Assembly: GCF_000314735.2 (NCBI RefSeq)
Contig: NZ_KB375270.1
Coordinates: forward strand, 496,001 to 560,000
Direction of reading: 5' to 3'
Length of the DNA: 64,000 bases
From: Afipia felis ATCC 53690
Lineage (GTDB): Bacteria > Pseudomonadota > Alphaproteobacteria > Rhizobiales > Xanthobacteraceae
Each line of letters begins with the position of its first letter. Within the stretch, counting starts at the first letter, position 1. Of this stretch, positions 9,826-17,690 are shown one piece after another. The position numbers and the translations under genes are program-made. Under the pieces are notes generated by a model. The model ran no database searches, had not been told where the DNA came from, and saw only the letters and a program-made list of their open reading frames with translations.

Positions 9826-11112
9826 TCAGTAAGGAACGCCGAGCGCCTGTTCGAGATCGGCGATCAAGTCTTCCTTGTCCTCGATACCGATAGACAGCCG
9901 CACCACGTCGGGGCCTGCGCCCGCCATGGTCTTCTGCTCGTCGGTGAGCTGGCTGTGCGTCGTGGAGGCGGGGTGGATGATCAGCGAGCGCGTGTCGCCG
10001 ATATTGGCTAGGTGCGAGAACAGCTTGACGTTCGAGACGAGACTCACGCCTGCCTCATATCCGCCCTTCAGTCCGAATGTGAACACCGCGCCCGCACCTT
10101 TCGGCGTGTATTTGCGTGCGAGGTTATGATGCCGGTCGCCAGGCAGGCTCGCATAGCTGACCCACGACACTGCGGGATGCTGCGACAGCCACTCCGCGAC
10201 AACCTTGGTGTTGTCGACATGACGTTGCATGCGCAGCGCCAGTGTTTCAATGCCGGTCAGGATCATAAAGGAGTTGAACGGCGAGATCGCTGGGCCGAGA
10301 TCGCGCAGCGACAGCGCGCGCATGGCTACCGCGAATGCAAAATTTCCGAACGTCTCGTGTATCTTGAGGCCGTGATATTCGGGACGTGGCTCGGTCAGAA
10401 TGGGGTAGCGTCCGCTGTCCGTCCAGTCGAACGTGCCTGCGTCGACGATGATGCCGCCGAGCGAGTTACCGTGGCCGCCGAGGAACTTGGTCAGCGAATG
10501 CACGATGATGTCCGCGCCATGCTCGATCGGCTTGAGCAGATAGGGTGTGGCCAGCGTGTTGTCGACGATGAAGGGCACCTTGGCCTTGCGCGCGACTTCC
10601 GCCACCGCTTCGAGATCAGTGATCGCGCCGCCGGGATTGGCGACGGATTCCACGAAGATCGCTTTGGTCTTCGGCGACACCGCGCGCTCGAAGGTGCTTA
10701 TGTCGTCGGCGTCGGCCCAGACCACGTTCCAGCCAAAACTTTTGTAGGCATGGTTGAACTGGTTGATTGATCCGCCATACAGGCGACGCGAGGCGATGAA
10801 CTCGTCACCGGGCTGCAGCAGGGCGTGGAATACCATCATCTGCGCCGCGTGGCCGGAGGCCGTAGCGACTGCTGCGGTACCGCCTTCCAGCGCGGCGACG
10901 CGCTCTTCCAGCACGGCCGTCGTCGGATTGCCGAGGCGCGTGTAGATGTTGCCGAAAGCCTTCAGGCTGAACAGCGCGGCGGCATGATCGGTATCGTTAA
11001 AAACATAGGATGCCGTCTGATAGATCGGCGTCACGCGTGCGCCGGTGGTTGGGTCGGGTTGCGCACCGGCATGAACGGCGAGGGTGGAGAAGCCCGGCAA
11101 TTGTTCAGTCAT
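9826..11112 (-). CDS. metY: O-acetylhomoserine sulfhydrylase / aminocarboxypropyltransferase
   Basis: This is a PLP enzyme of the Cys/Met metabolism family that makes homocysteine directly from O-acetylhomoserine and sulfide in methionine synthesis. It has the family N-terminus (STLAVHAGAQPDPTTGARV), the substrate region YTRLGNPT near residues 57-64, FIVDN with the PLP-ring Asp near residue 184, and the Schiff-base lysine in VHSLTKFLGGHGN (Lys209). At 428 residues it is typical of MetY and longer than MetB/MetC. The ATG at 11112 has GAGGAA upstream. I looked for a SAM-II riboswitch in the leader and found none, only a 7-bp hairpin at 11177-11195. Confidence 0.93.
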   Translation of the reverse strand: MTEQLPGFSTLAVHAGAQPDPTTGARVTPIYQTASYVFNDTDHAAALFSLKAFGNIYTRLGNPTTAVLEERVAALEGGTAAVATASGHAAQMMVFHALLQPGDEFIASRRLYGGSINQFNHAYKSFGWNVVWADADDISTFERAVSPKTKAIFVESVANPGGAITDLEAVAEVARKAKVPFIVDNTLATPYLLKPIEHGADIIVHSLTKFLGGHGNSLGGIIVDAGTFDWTDSGRYPILTEPRPEYHGLKIHETFGNFAFAVAMRALSLRDLGPAISPFNSFMILTGIETLALRMQRHVDNTKVVAEWLSQHPAVSWVSYASLPGDRHHNLARKYTPKGAGAVFTFGLKGGYEAGVSLVSNVKLFSHLANIGDTRSLIIHPASTTHSQLTDEQKTMAGAGPDVVRLSIGIEDKEDLIADLEQALGVPY

Positions 11113-11176
11113 GCATTCCTCTTCGCGATAATTGGACCGCACACGATGGAACGGTGGCGGTATTTGGTGCATTCAG

Positions 11177-11195
11177 TGCCGAATGATCTTCGGCA
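11177..11195. promoter_or_regulatory. 7-bp perfect inverted repeat between metY and thioesterase genes
   Basis: TGCCGAA (11177-11183) and TTCGGCA (11189-11195) form a perfect inverted repeat with a 5-base spacer in the 197-base region between the divergent starts of metY and the thioesterase. It could be an operator or a leader hairpin of the metY message. No function is known. Confidence 0.35.
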
Positions 11196-11309
11196 ATACT
11201 AACGGGCATATTCATTTTTAGTCTCGATGCACGTATTTCATCCTTGTTTTTATTGTCGCACTGCGGTGATACAGCCGTCACAAAGAGAGTTGGGAACGGA
11301 ACAGACCGC

Positions 11310-11741
11310 ATGACAAATGCGAAGATGACGGTGGCTGAACTTGAAGCGTTCCTGCATCGTGAGTTTCCTCAGGCCTTCAGCGCGGGCGAAATTCAGATCG
11401 AAAGCGCAGACGGGACCAGCAGTCTGCTGCGTCAGCCCTACAGCGAGCAAATGCTGCGTCCCGGCGGTACCGTATCGGGACCGACGCTGATGGCGCTGGC
11501 TGACTTCGCGATGTACGTGGCTCTGCTGTCGGCGATCGGCCCGGTCGGCCTGGCTCTTACGACCAATCTCACCATCAACTTCCTGCGCAAGGGCCAGCCG
11601 GGGCAGGACATCGTTGCGGCGGCGCGGCTCATCAAAGTCGGCAAGCGGCTGGCATTTGGCGAAGTGAACCTGCTGTCGGGCACGTCCCCCGATCCGATCG
11701 CTCATGCAAGCGCGACCTACTCCATTCCAAATTCTCAGTGA
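11310..11741 (+). CDS. PaaI-family hotdog thioesterase
   Basis: This is a 143-residue hotdog-fold acyl-CoA thioesterase of the PaaI/YbgC-like type. The family pattern is seen in PGGTVSGPTLMALADFAMYV, where the long hotdog helix carries the catalytic acidic residue (ALAD), and in the strand ALTTNLTINFLRKGQPG. The ATG at 11310 gives the usual family length. An upstream in-frame start at 11244 would overlap the metY promoter region. The gene diverges from metY and sits before rplM-rpsI. The physiological acyl-CoA substrate cannot be told. Confidence 0.82.
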   Translation: MTNAKMTVAELEAFLHREFPQAFSAGEIQIESADGTSSLLRQPYSEQMLRPGGTVSGPTLMALADFAMYVALLSAIGPVGLALTTNLTINFLRKGQPGQDIVAAARLIKVGKRLAFGEVNLLSGTSPDPIAHASATYSIPNSQ

Positions 11742-11754
11742 TTTTTAAGGTATT

Positions 11755-11795
11755 ATAACACCTTATTTATAAACCATTGTTTTATAAGGTGTTAT
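11755..11795. repeat. Perfect 12-bp inverted repeat in AT-rich spacer
   Basis: The left arm 11755-11766 (core TAACACCTTAT) and right arm 11784-11795 (core ATAAGGTGTTA) are perfectly complementary around a 17-base loop. They lie in a markedly AT-rich stretch just after the thioesterase stop and about 95 bases before rplM. The repeat could be a terminator for the thioesterase gene, since short T-runs follow, or an operator for the ribosomal protein promoter just downstream. Confidence 0.55.
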
Positions 11796-11810
11796 TTTCA
11801 CAGGTGGGCG

Positions 11811-11839
11811 TTGACGGGCGGGGGGGCGTTCTCTAGAAA
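11811..11839 (+). promoter_or_regulatory. Predicted sigma-70 promoter of rplM-rpsI
   Basis: TTGACG at 11811-11816 and TAGAAA at 11834-11839 are separated by 17 bases, about 50 bases before the rplM start. The strong -35 box fits a highly expressed ribosomal protein operon. This is inferred by eye only. Confidence 0.5.
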
Positions 11840-11890
11840 CACGCCCAGTCCGGCGACAACGCCGCACGATATTTTTCACGGATATCTCAC

Positions 11891-12355
11891 ATGAAGACGT
11901 TTTCGGCGAAACCGGCCGAGGTCAACAAGAAGTGGGTGATCATCGACGCCAAGGGTCTGGTCGTCGGTCGTCTCGCCACCTTGGTCGCGATGCGTTTGCG
12001 CGGCAAGCACCTGCCGACCTACACCCCCCACGTTGATTGCGGTGACAATGTCATCATCATCAACGCCGCGCATGTCGTGCTCACCGGCCGCAAGCGCGAC
12101 AACAAGGTTTACTACAACCACACCGGCTTCATCGGCGGCATCAAGGAACGCACCGCGAAGTCGATTCTCGAAGGGCGCTTCCCCGAGCGCGTCGTGGAGA
12201 AGGCAGTGGAGCGCATGATTCCGCGCGGCCCGCTCGGCCGCATCCAGATGGGCAACCTGCGTGTCTACGCCGGTGCGGAGCATCCGCATGAGGCCCAGAG
12301 CCCGGAAGTCGTCGATATCGCTTCTCTGAACCGCAAGAACACGAGGGCCGCGTAA
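11891..12355 (+). CDS. rplM: 50S ribosomal protein L13
   Basis: Ribosomal protein L13 binds 23S rRNA early in large-subunit assembly. The 154-residue sequence shows the alphaproteobacterial start [11 protein letters not shown] and the conserved stretches [17 protein letters not shown] and [20 protein letters not shown]. The stop overlaps the rpsI start as TAATG, so the two are translationally coupled, the usual L13-S9 arrangement. Confidence 0.98.
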   Translation: MKTFSAKPAEVNKKWVIIDAKGLVVGRLATLVAMRLRGKHLPTYTPHVDCGDNVIIINAAHVVLTGRKRDNKVYYNHTGFIGGIKERTAKSILEGRFPERVVEKAVERMIPRGPLGRIQMGNLRVYAGAEHPHEAQSPEVVDIASLNRKNTRAA

Positions 12356-12831
12356 TGTCCGATACCATGCAGTCCCTCGATCAGCTGTCGTCGCTGAAGA
12401 CCGCGGCACCTGACGCTCCGAAGCGCGAAAAGAAGGTCGACAAGCAGGGCCGTGCCTATGCCACCGGCAAGCGCAAGGACGCGGTTGCCCGCGTCTGGAT
12501 CAAGCCCGGCTCCGGCAAGGTCACCGTCAACACCCGCGACGTCGAAACCTATTTCGCACGTCCCGTTCTGCGCATGCTGATTCAGCAGCCGATCGTCGCC
12601 GCTGCCCGCCAGGGCCAGTACGACGTGGTCGCCACCGTCGCCGGCGGCGGTCTGTCGGGACAGGCGGGCGCTGTGCGCCACGGCATCTCGAAGGCGTTGA
12701 CGCACTTCGAGCCTGATCTGCGCGGCGTGCTCAAGAAGGGTGGTTTCCTCACCCGTGACTCCCGTGTCGTCGAGCGTAAGAAGTACGGCAAGGCCAAGGC
12801 CCGCCGGTCCTTCCAGTTCTCGAAGCGCTAA
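12355..12831 (+). CDS. rpsI: 30S ribosomal protein S9
   Basis: Ribosomal protein S9 sits in the small-subunit head, and its C-terminal tail reaches the P-site tRNA. The 158-residue sequence has a basic N-terminal extension, the conserved [20 protein letters not shown], and the C-terminal [24 protein letters not shown] ending in the invariant Lys-Arg. It overlaps rplM by one base and is followed by a strong terminator, so rplM-rpsI form a two-gene operon. Confidence 0.98.
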   Translation: MSDTMQSLDQLSSLKTAAPDAPKREKKVDKQGRAYATGKRKDAVARVWIKPGSGKVTVNTRDVETYFARPVLRMLIQQPIVAAARQGQYDVVATVAGGGLSGQAGAVRHGISKALTHFEPDLRGVLKKGGFLTRDSRVVERKKYGKAKARRSFQFSKR

Positions 12832-12869
12832 AACTTCAATCAATTTGTCTGCAATCGCAGACGGTCTCA

Positions 12870-12895
12870 AAGGGCGCCTTCGGGCGCCCTTTTTG
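12870..12895 (+). terminator. Rho-independent terminator of rplM-rpsI
   Basis: The stem AGGGCGCC/GGCGCCCT with a short TTCG-type loop is followed by a run of T, 39 bases after the rpsI stop. Confidence 0.9.
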
Positions 12896-13042
12896 CTGGG
12901 CGGATGGTTCCAAATCTCAGCAAACTATCAACAATTTTCGGGAAAACTTGCTGTGACGGACAAACCAACCGCCAATATCCGTCTGGTAATTTCATCCTGC
13001 TGAGAGGGCTATTCCGGCTTCTCCAGCGGAGCTTCCGCCCGT

Positions 13043-14296
13043 ATGCCCGGCACCAGCCTGTCACTCGATATTTCAACCCTTTATCTGGTTGCAACGTTCG
13101 TCGCCGCGATGCTTGGCGCGCTGCTGATGTTTTTCTGGCGACAGGAAAAGATCGAGGCGCTCGGCTGGTGGGGCGCGGCCTATCTGCTCGGCGCGGCATC
13201 GATCGCGCTGTGGATCGCAGGCGGCGAGAATCTCGGCTTCGGATTGCTGCTCGCGGTCAACGCGGTCGGTTTCATCGCCTGCGGCCTGGTGTGGGATGCC
13301 GCGCGGGTATTTCACGGCCGCGCGCCGAGCATCATCGGCGTCGTCGCCGGCGCCATTGTCTGGATTGCCGCCGTGGTGCTGGCCGATCCGCTGTCGGCGC
13401 ATACGCGTCTCCTTCTCGGTGCGGGTATCGTCGCAGTCTATGCCGCGCTCACGGCAGCGGAGTTGTGGCGCGAGCGGCGCAAATCGATGCGCTCGCGCTG
13501 GCCCGCGATTTTCGTGCCGGTGCTGCACGGCGCGGTGCTGGTCCTGCCGGTTATCATCGGCGACGTCATGGATGGGCCGGGCACCGATCCGCATGCTGCG
13601 ATCTGGGTTGCCATATTCGCCGCCGAACTGGTGTTTTATGCCATCGGCACGGTGTTCATCATTTTCATGCTGGTGTCGGAGCGCACATTGGCGGTTCACA
13701 AGACCGCCGCTTCGGTCGATCCGCTCACGGGGCTGCTCAATCGCCGCGGGTTCAGCGAGGCGACTGCCCGCATGATCGAGCGCGAGGCCAAGGCCGGGCG
13801 GTCGATTACGGTGATGATTTTCGATCTCGACCACTTCAAGTCGGTCAATGACACCTTCGGTCATGCCGCGGGCGACGACGTGCTCAAGGTGTTCGCGAAC
13901 GCCGCGGTTGGAGCACTGCGCATCACCGATCTGCTCGGCCGTGTTGGCGGCGAGGAATTCGCAGCACTCCTGCCGTGTTCGATGGATGAAGCCCTGGTGG
14001 CTGCCGAGCGGGTTCGCGAGGCGTTCGAGCAATCGGGCGTGACGATCGACGATGTTCCGCTCGCCACCACCGTCAGCATCGGCGTCGCGGGCGGGCCTGC
14101 GAACACCGAACTCGACGTGCTCATGGCATCGGCCGACACTGCACTCTATCGCGCCAAGCGCGGCGGCCGTAACCGCGTCGAGGCCGTGCTCGAAGAGCCG
14201 CTGGTGCTTGACCACGCCCGCCGTGGCGGTATGAGCCAGACAGCGCGTCCGGAGAAAGAGGCGGTGCACGCTTTTGTCTCGGAAGCGCACGCCTGA
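13043..14296 (+). CDS. Membrane diguanylate cyclase (GGDEF)
   Basis: This 417-residue protein is predicted to make cyclic di-GMP from two GTP. The N-terminal half (about residues 10-220) is a membrane-embedded sensor with six or seven hydrophobic helices and no recognised ligand motif. The GGDEF domain follows (about 235-400) with DPLTGLLNRRGF, FDLDHFKSVNDTFGH and the active-site motif GGEEF at residues 302-306. An intact inhibitory site RITD lies at 293-296, exactly five residues before it, so product feedback is expected. No EAL domain is present. It stands alone between rpsI and a small membrane protein gene. The signal it senses is unknown. Confidence 0.93.
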   Translation: MPGTSLSLDISTLYLVATFVAAMLGALLMFFWRQEKIEALGWWGAAYLLGAASIALWIAGGENLGFGLLLAVNAVGFIACGLVWDAARVFHGRAPSIIGVVAGAIVWIAAVVLADPLSAHTRLLLGAGIVAVYAALTAAELWRERRKSMRSRWPAIFVPVLHGAVLVLPVIIGDVMDGPGTDPHAAIWVAIFAAELVFYAIGTVFIIFMLVSERTLAVHKTAASVDPLTGLLNRRGFSEATARMIEREAKAGRSITVMIFDLDHFKSVNDTFGHAAGDDVLKVFANAAVGALRITDLLGRVGGEEFAALLPCSMDEALVAAERVREAFEQSGVTIDDVPLATTVSIGVAGGPANTELDVLMASADTALYRAKRGGRNRVEAVLEEPLVLDHARRGGMSQTARPEKEAVHAFVSEAHA

Positions 14297-14356
14297 GCGA
14301 ATAATTCGCGGCTGACCCTAACGGTCTGTTTACCATGCAGCCCCTAGCATGGATGC

Positions 14357-14578
14357 ATGATCGACCGCGCTCGCAACGATATCTCCGCTCTCGAAGCCGC
14401 CGCCACGTCGGCCCGCGCAGGCTTTGCCTGCATGTTCTCGACCTCCGATGAGTATGAGCGGGCGCTGATCGACGAGCGTCGCGCGCAAGGCCGTTATCAG
14501 CAGACGCGGGACTGGCAGCCTTTGCTGCTTCTGGGCGGGGTGTTCATCCTGTCCGGCATTCTGCTGGTCGCGCTGTAA
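14357..14578 (+). CDS. Small single-pass membrane protein, function unknown
   Basis: This 73-residue protein has a polar N-terminal part (about 50 residues, with a run of Arg/Glu near DERRAQGRYQQTRDWQ) and one C-terminal hydrophobic segment (residues 53-73), giving a tail-anchored look. I do not recognise a family. It is accepted because codon third positions are GC-rich like those of its neighbours and no competing gene covers the stretch. It lies 60 bases after the diguanylate cyclase gene and could be co-transcribed with it. Function is unknown. Confidence 0.5.
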   Translation: MIDRARNDISALEAAATSARAGFACMFSTSDEYERALIDERRAQGRYQQTRDWQPLLLLGGVFILSGILLVAL

Positions 14579-14655
14579 GGCGCATCCCCCCGATTTTGAC
14601 TTGATCCAGCGGTTGTCCGTCCGCTACAGCCTCCTGCAGCCACAGGGGAGAGCCG

Positions 14656-14952
14656 ATGATTACCGAAGTCGTGCAGATCGACGTCAAGCCGGGTCAGGAA
14701 AAGGATTTCGAGCAGGCGGTTGAGATGGCGCAGACCATCTTCAAGCGCAGCAAGGGCTGGAAGAGCCTCGAAATCCATCGCTCGATCGAAAAGCCATCGC
14801 GCTACCGGCTGTTCATCAAGTGGGAGACGTTGGAAAACCACACCGTGGATTTCCGCGAGGGACCAAATTTCACCGAATGGCGCGCGCTGGTCGGGCCGCA
14901 TTTCGCGGCCCCGCCGGAAGTCGAACATATGACGGCGGTGGGCAAGTACTGA
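14656..14952 (+). CDS. Antibiotic biosynthesis monooxygenase (ABM) family protein
   Basis: This 98-residue single-domain protein has a ferredoxin-like ABM fold, a family that includes small cofactor-free oxygenases, heme-degrading enzymes and many proteins of unknown role. The family pattern is seen in ITEVVQIDVKPGQEKDFEQA, the aromatic strand RYRLFIKWETLENH and the terminal FREGPNFTEWRALVGPHF. GGGGAGAG lies upstream of the ATG. It converges with the AI-2E transporter gene. The substrate is unknown, and the heme-oxygenase ligand pattern is not evident. Confidence 0.82.
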   Translation: MITEVVQIDVKPGQEKDFEQAVEMAQTIFKRSKGWKSLEIHRSIEKPSRYRLFIKWETLENHTVDFREGPNFTEWRALVGPHFAAPPEVEHMTAVGKY

Positions 14953-14973
14953 CGCGCCGTCTGGCGTTGCCGC

Positions 14974-16104
14974 TCACGCTTCGATGGCGTTCGGTCGATC
15001 CTCGCGCAGATAGACGAGGATCACCTTGACGACGGCCATCACCGGCAGCGCCAGGGCCAAGCCCCATACGCCGAACACCACGCCGAGCAGGATCTGGAAC
15101 GCGAACAGCGTCGCCGGCGGGATATCGATCGCCTCGCGCTGGATGATCGGCGTGAGGATATAGCTTTCCAGCGCATGCACGCCGAACAGCAGCACGAACG
15201 CGCTGCCGACCGCGACCCAGCCTGATGAGATGCTCGCCAGCACGATGATGAGGCCGCCGAGCAGGGCGCCCACCGTCGGAATGAAGGTCAGCAGTCCGGC
15301 CTGGACACCGAGGATGAATGCGCCGGGAATGCCGATAACCAGCAGGCCGAGCCAGGTCACTACGAACACCACCGTCATTGTGATCATCTGCGCGATCAGC
15401 CAGCGCTCCAGCGTCGATCCGATGCGATCGATGACGGTCTCCATTTGCGAACGGATCGCCTTCGGAGACATGGCGACGAGGCCCTTGCGGTAGATTCCGG
15501 GCTGCGCGGCGAAGGCGAGCCCGAGAAACAGCACGATGAAGAAGTTTCCGACCGCGCCGACGGTACCGAGGATGAGCTTCAGCGTCTGGCTGACGATCGC
15601 ACCGCCGCCTGATGCGAGGGCGCCGGCGCTCGGCAGGTTGTGCTGCATGTTGGGCAGGGTGGTCGTGCTTGCCGGCGTTGTGGTGGTGCGGGGCGTGTTC
15701 GCCGAAATGGTGTTGAGATCAAGATAGCTCGCATCGATGCCATGCGATTCCAGGAACGTCTTGAGATTCACGATCTGCGATTTGATCGTACCGCTCAGCG
15801 CGGTCGCCTGTTGGGCGATGGTAGAGCCGCCGAGCGTGAAGATACCGGCCATCATCGCCGCGAGCAGCAGGCAGATCAGGAGGAGGCGCGCCGCATGCGG
15901 CCCCGGCATCACCTTCTTGAGCTGGTTCGTCATCGCGGTCAGCGCCACGCCAAGCAGCACGCCGGAGAAGATCAGGAACAGGGTCGCGGCGAATTCCCAG
16001 GCGAAGACCAGGAGCGCGGCGAAGCTGACGGCCAGAATGCCGCCGACGGCGATGGCCCAGGCGAGATCCTGACGCTGGTTTTTCCGTTCGGTTGAAACGC
16101 TCAC
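14974..16104 (-). CDS. AI-2E family transporter (PerM/TqsA-like permease)
   Basis: This 376-residue polytopic protein belongs to the AI-2 exporter/PerM family. It has two N-terminal helices, a pair after a short loop, a periplasmic Ser/Thr-rich stretch (about residues 145-195, unusually rich in Thr), and the family C-terminal block GVQAGLLTFIPTVGALLGG followed by more helices. Family members export autoinducer-2, siderophores or ions; this sequence does not say which. The start is a GTG at 16104 with AAGGA eight bases upstream; a longer frame exists but overlaps the divergent Rrf2 gene. It diverges from the Rrf2 gene with 164 bases between. Confidence 0.87.
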   Translation of the reverse strand: MSVSTERKNQRQDLAWAIAVGGILAVSFAALLVFAWEFAATLFLIFSGVLLGVALTAMTNQLKKVMPGPHAARLLLICLLLAAMMAGIFTLGGSTIAQQATALSGTIKSQIVNLKTFLESHGIDASYLDLNTISANTPRTTTTPASTTTLPNMQHNLPSAGALASGGGAIVSQTLKLILGTVGAVGNFFIVLFLGLAFAAQPGIYRKGLVAMSPKAIRSQMETVIDRIGSTLERWLIAQMITMTVVFVVTWLGLLVIGIPGAFILGVQAGLLTFIPTVGALLGGLIIVLASISSGWVAVGSAFVLLFGVHALESYILTPIIQREAIDIPPATLFAFQILLGVVFGVWGLALALPVMAVVKVILVYLREDRPNAIEA

Positions 16105-16161
16105 GGGCGATCCTTTTGAAGAACTGTTGCGATGCACTTTTTCTGAAAGGCCGCGGCGGAT

Positions 16162-16202
16162 CAAGGGAGCCTGCAATACCTTTAGGTCGCTGTGCTCCCT
16201 TG
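16162..16202. repeat. Perfect 9-bp inverted repeat between divergent genes
   Basis: CAAGGGAGC (16162-16170) and GCTCCCTTG (16194-16202) are perfectly complementary across 23 bases. They lie between the divergent AI-2E transporter and Rrf2 genes. A second, imperfect pair (GTGACTT at 16240-16246, AAGTTAC at 16262-16268) abuts the Rrf2 start. Either could be an operator, possibly for autoregulation by the Rrf2 protein; this is inference. Confidence 0.45.
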
Positions 16203-16268
16203 GCGCCGGATAACAGCGAAAACGATTTTGGCTTGCGGCGTGACTTAAATTGTAATAATCGAAGTTAC

Positions 16269-16712
16269 ATGAAAAAGGACAGCCGTCTGTCCTCGGTCCT
16301 TCATGCGCTGCTGCACATGATCGGGCACGGGGAGCCGATGACATCGGAGAAACTAGCCGAGTGCATGGACACCAATCCGGTGGTCGTGCGCCGCACGATG
16401 GGCCTGTTGCGAAAGGCGGGGATCGTGACCTCGGCGCGAGGACACTCAGGCGGATGGCGAATCCGCGCCGATCTGGAAAGCGTCACGCTGCGCGATCTGC
16501 ACCATGTCCTAGGCGAACCGGCGATCTTTGCGATCGGCAACCGCAATGAGACGCCGGAGTGTCTTGTCGAACAGGCCGTCAACGCGGCGTTGGGCGAGGC
16601 ATTCAGGGAGACCGAAGCGTTGCTGCTTGAGCGGTTCGCCAACGTCACCCTTGCCGATCTGGTTGTCGACTTGGGACGCCGTCATGCGGCGTGGCGCAAA
16701 AGAAAGGGATGA
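16269..16712 (+). CDS. Rrf2 family transcriptional regulator
   Basis: This 147-residue winged-helix DNA-binding protein is of the Rrf2 family. The N-terminal helix-turn-helix is clear (MTSEKLAECMDTNPVVVRRT, LRKAGIVTSARGHSGGWRI). Only two cysteines are present (Cys32, in the HTH, and one near residue 98), so the three-Cys iron-sulfur cluster of IscR/NsrR is absent. It more resembles the YwnA-type subgroup, which may respond to thiol-reactive stress. The ATG at 16269 gives the standard family length. Its stop overlaps the ATG of the flavoprotein gene, so it most likely controls that redox enzyme. Confidence 0.88.
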   Translation: MKKDSRLSSVLHALLHMIGHGEPMTSEKLAECMDTNPVVVRRTMGLLRKAGIVTSARGHSGGWRIRADLESVTLRDLHHVLGEPAIFAIGNRNETPECLVEQAVNAALGEAFRETEALLLERFANVTLADLVVDLGRRHAAWRKRKG

Positions 16713-17596
16713 TCGTGCAGTACGATGTGGTCGTGATTGGCGGCAGCTATGCCGGGATGGCTGCCGCCTTGCAGTTGCTGCGTGCGCGGCGAAGCGTTCT
16801 GGTGATCGATGCGGGCAAACGGCGCAACCGTTTTGCTGCTCATTCGCACGGATTTCTCGGGCAGGATGGAGCAAGCCCCGCAGAGATCGCGCGCGCGGCG
16901 CGGGAGCAGCTTTATGCCTATCCGACGCTGACGTGGATCGAAAACACCGTCGAGGCGGCGGCGGGAGAGAAGGATTCTTTCACTGTGACGACCGCCGACG
17001 GCGCACGCCACGAAGGACGCAGGCTGCTGTTTGCCATCGGTGTCGGCGATAGGTTGCCGGAGATCGAAGGATTGGCAGACCGCTGGGGCAGAAGCGTCTT
17101 TCATTGTCCGTACTGCCATGGATACGAACTCGATCGCGGAGCCATCGGCGTGATCGCGACCGGCCCGATGTCGGTGCATCAGGCTCAGTTGATACCGGAG
17201 TGGGGGACGGTGACGTTTCTGACGAACGATGCGCTTACGCTCGATGAGGCGATGCGCGCCGACCTGATCGCGCGCGGCGTGACAATTGAAGAAACTCCAA
17301 TCCAGCGTCTCGACGGCGAGGCGGACGTTGTGCTCGCCGACGGGCGTCGTCTTGCATTCGCGGGATTGTTCACGGCATCGCGGAATTCGCCGTCCACGCC
17401 GATTGCATCGTCACTCGGTTGTGCGTTGGCTGAAACGCCTTTTGGCAGCCAGATTGGTGCCGACAATATGAAGGAGACCAATGTTCCGGGCGCGTTTGCG
17501 TGCGGCGATGTTGCGCGGGTTCCTCACTCCGTGTCGCTCGCCGTTGCGGACGGCGCATGGGCAGGCGCCACCATCCACCGCTCGCTGGTGTTTTGA
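16709..17596 (+). CDS. Thioredoxin-reductase-like NAD(P)/FAD-dependent oxidoreductase
   Basis: This flavoprotein of about 295 residues has the FAD-binding motif VVVIGGSYAGMAAA at the N-terminus, a redox-active CPYC pair within HCPYCHGYE near residue 135, and the C-terminal FAD motif CGDVARVPHSVSLAVADG. The order is that of low-molecular-weight thioredoxin reductases, but the middle NAD(P)H motif is weak (GVIATGPMSVH), so it may be one of the related TrxR-like enzymes using another partner. The ATG at 16709 overlaps the Rrf2 stop (ATGA). A GTG at 16715 has better spacing from AGAAAGGG and is a strong alternative start. It is translationally coupled to the Rrf2 regulator. Confidence 0.87.
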   Translation: MIVQYDVVVIGGSYAGMAAALQLLRARRSVLVIDAGKRRNRFAAHSHGFLGQDGASPAEIARAAREQLYAYPTLTWIENTVEAAAGEKDSFTVTTADGARHEGRRLLFAIGVGDRLPEIEGLADRWGRSVFHCPYCHGYELDRGAIGVIATGPMSVHQAQLIPEWGTVTFLTNDALTLDEAMRADLIARGVTIEETPIQRLDGEADVVLADGRRLAFAGLFTASRNSPSTPIASSLGCALAETPFGSQIGADNMKETNVPGAFACGDVARVPHSVSLAVADGAWAGATIHRSLVF

Positions 17597-17628
17597 TCAG
17601 GCTGAACCCGCAAGGTCGGGATGAAAGA

Positions 17629-17660
17629 AAAGGGCGCCCCGAGGGACGCCCTTTGTTTTT
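17629..17660. terminator. Bidirectional rho-independent terminator
   Basis: AAAGGGCG (17629-17636) pairs with CGCCCTTT (17647-17654), followed by GTTTTT on the plus strand and preceded by an A-rich run for the minus strand. It ends the flavoprotein transcript and the glnB-glnA transcript. Confidence 0.85.
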
Positions 17661-17690
17661 GATGACGATGCGGGCCAACGCCGCTGCCGC

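Noticed and set aside
11113..11309. Possible SAM-II riboswitch before metY
   Set aside because: The conserved pseudoknot sequences of SAM-II were not found on the minus strand; only a simple 7-bp hairpin is present.
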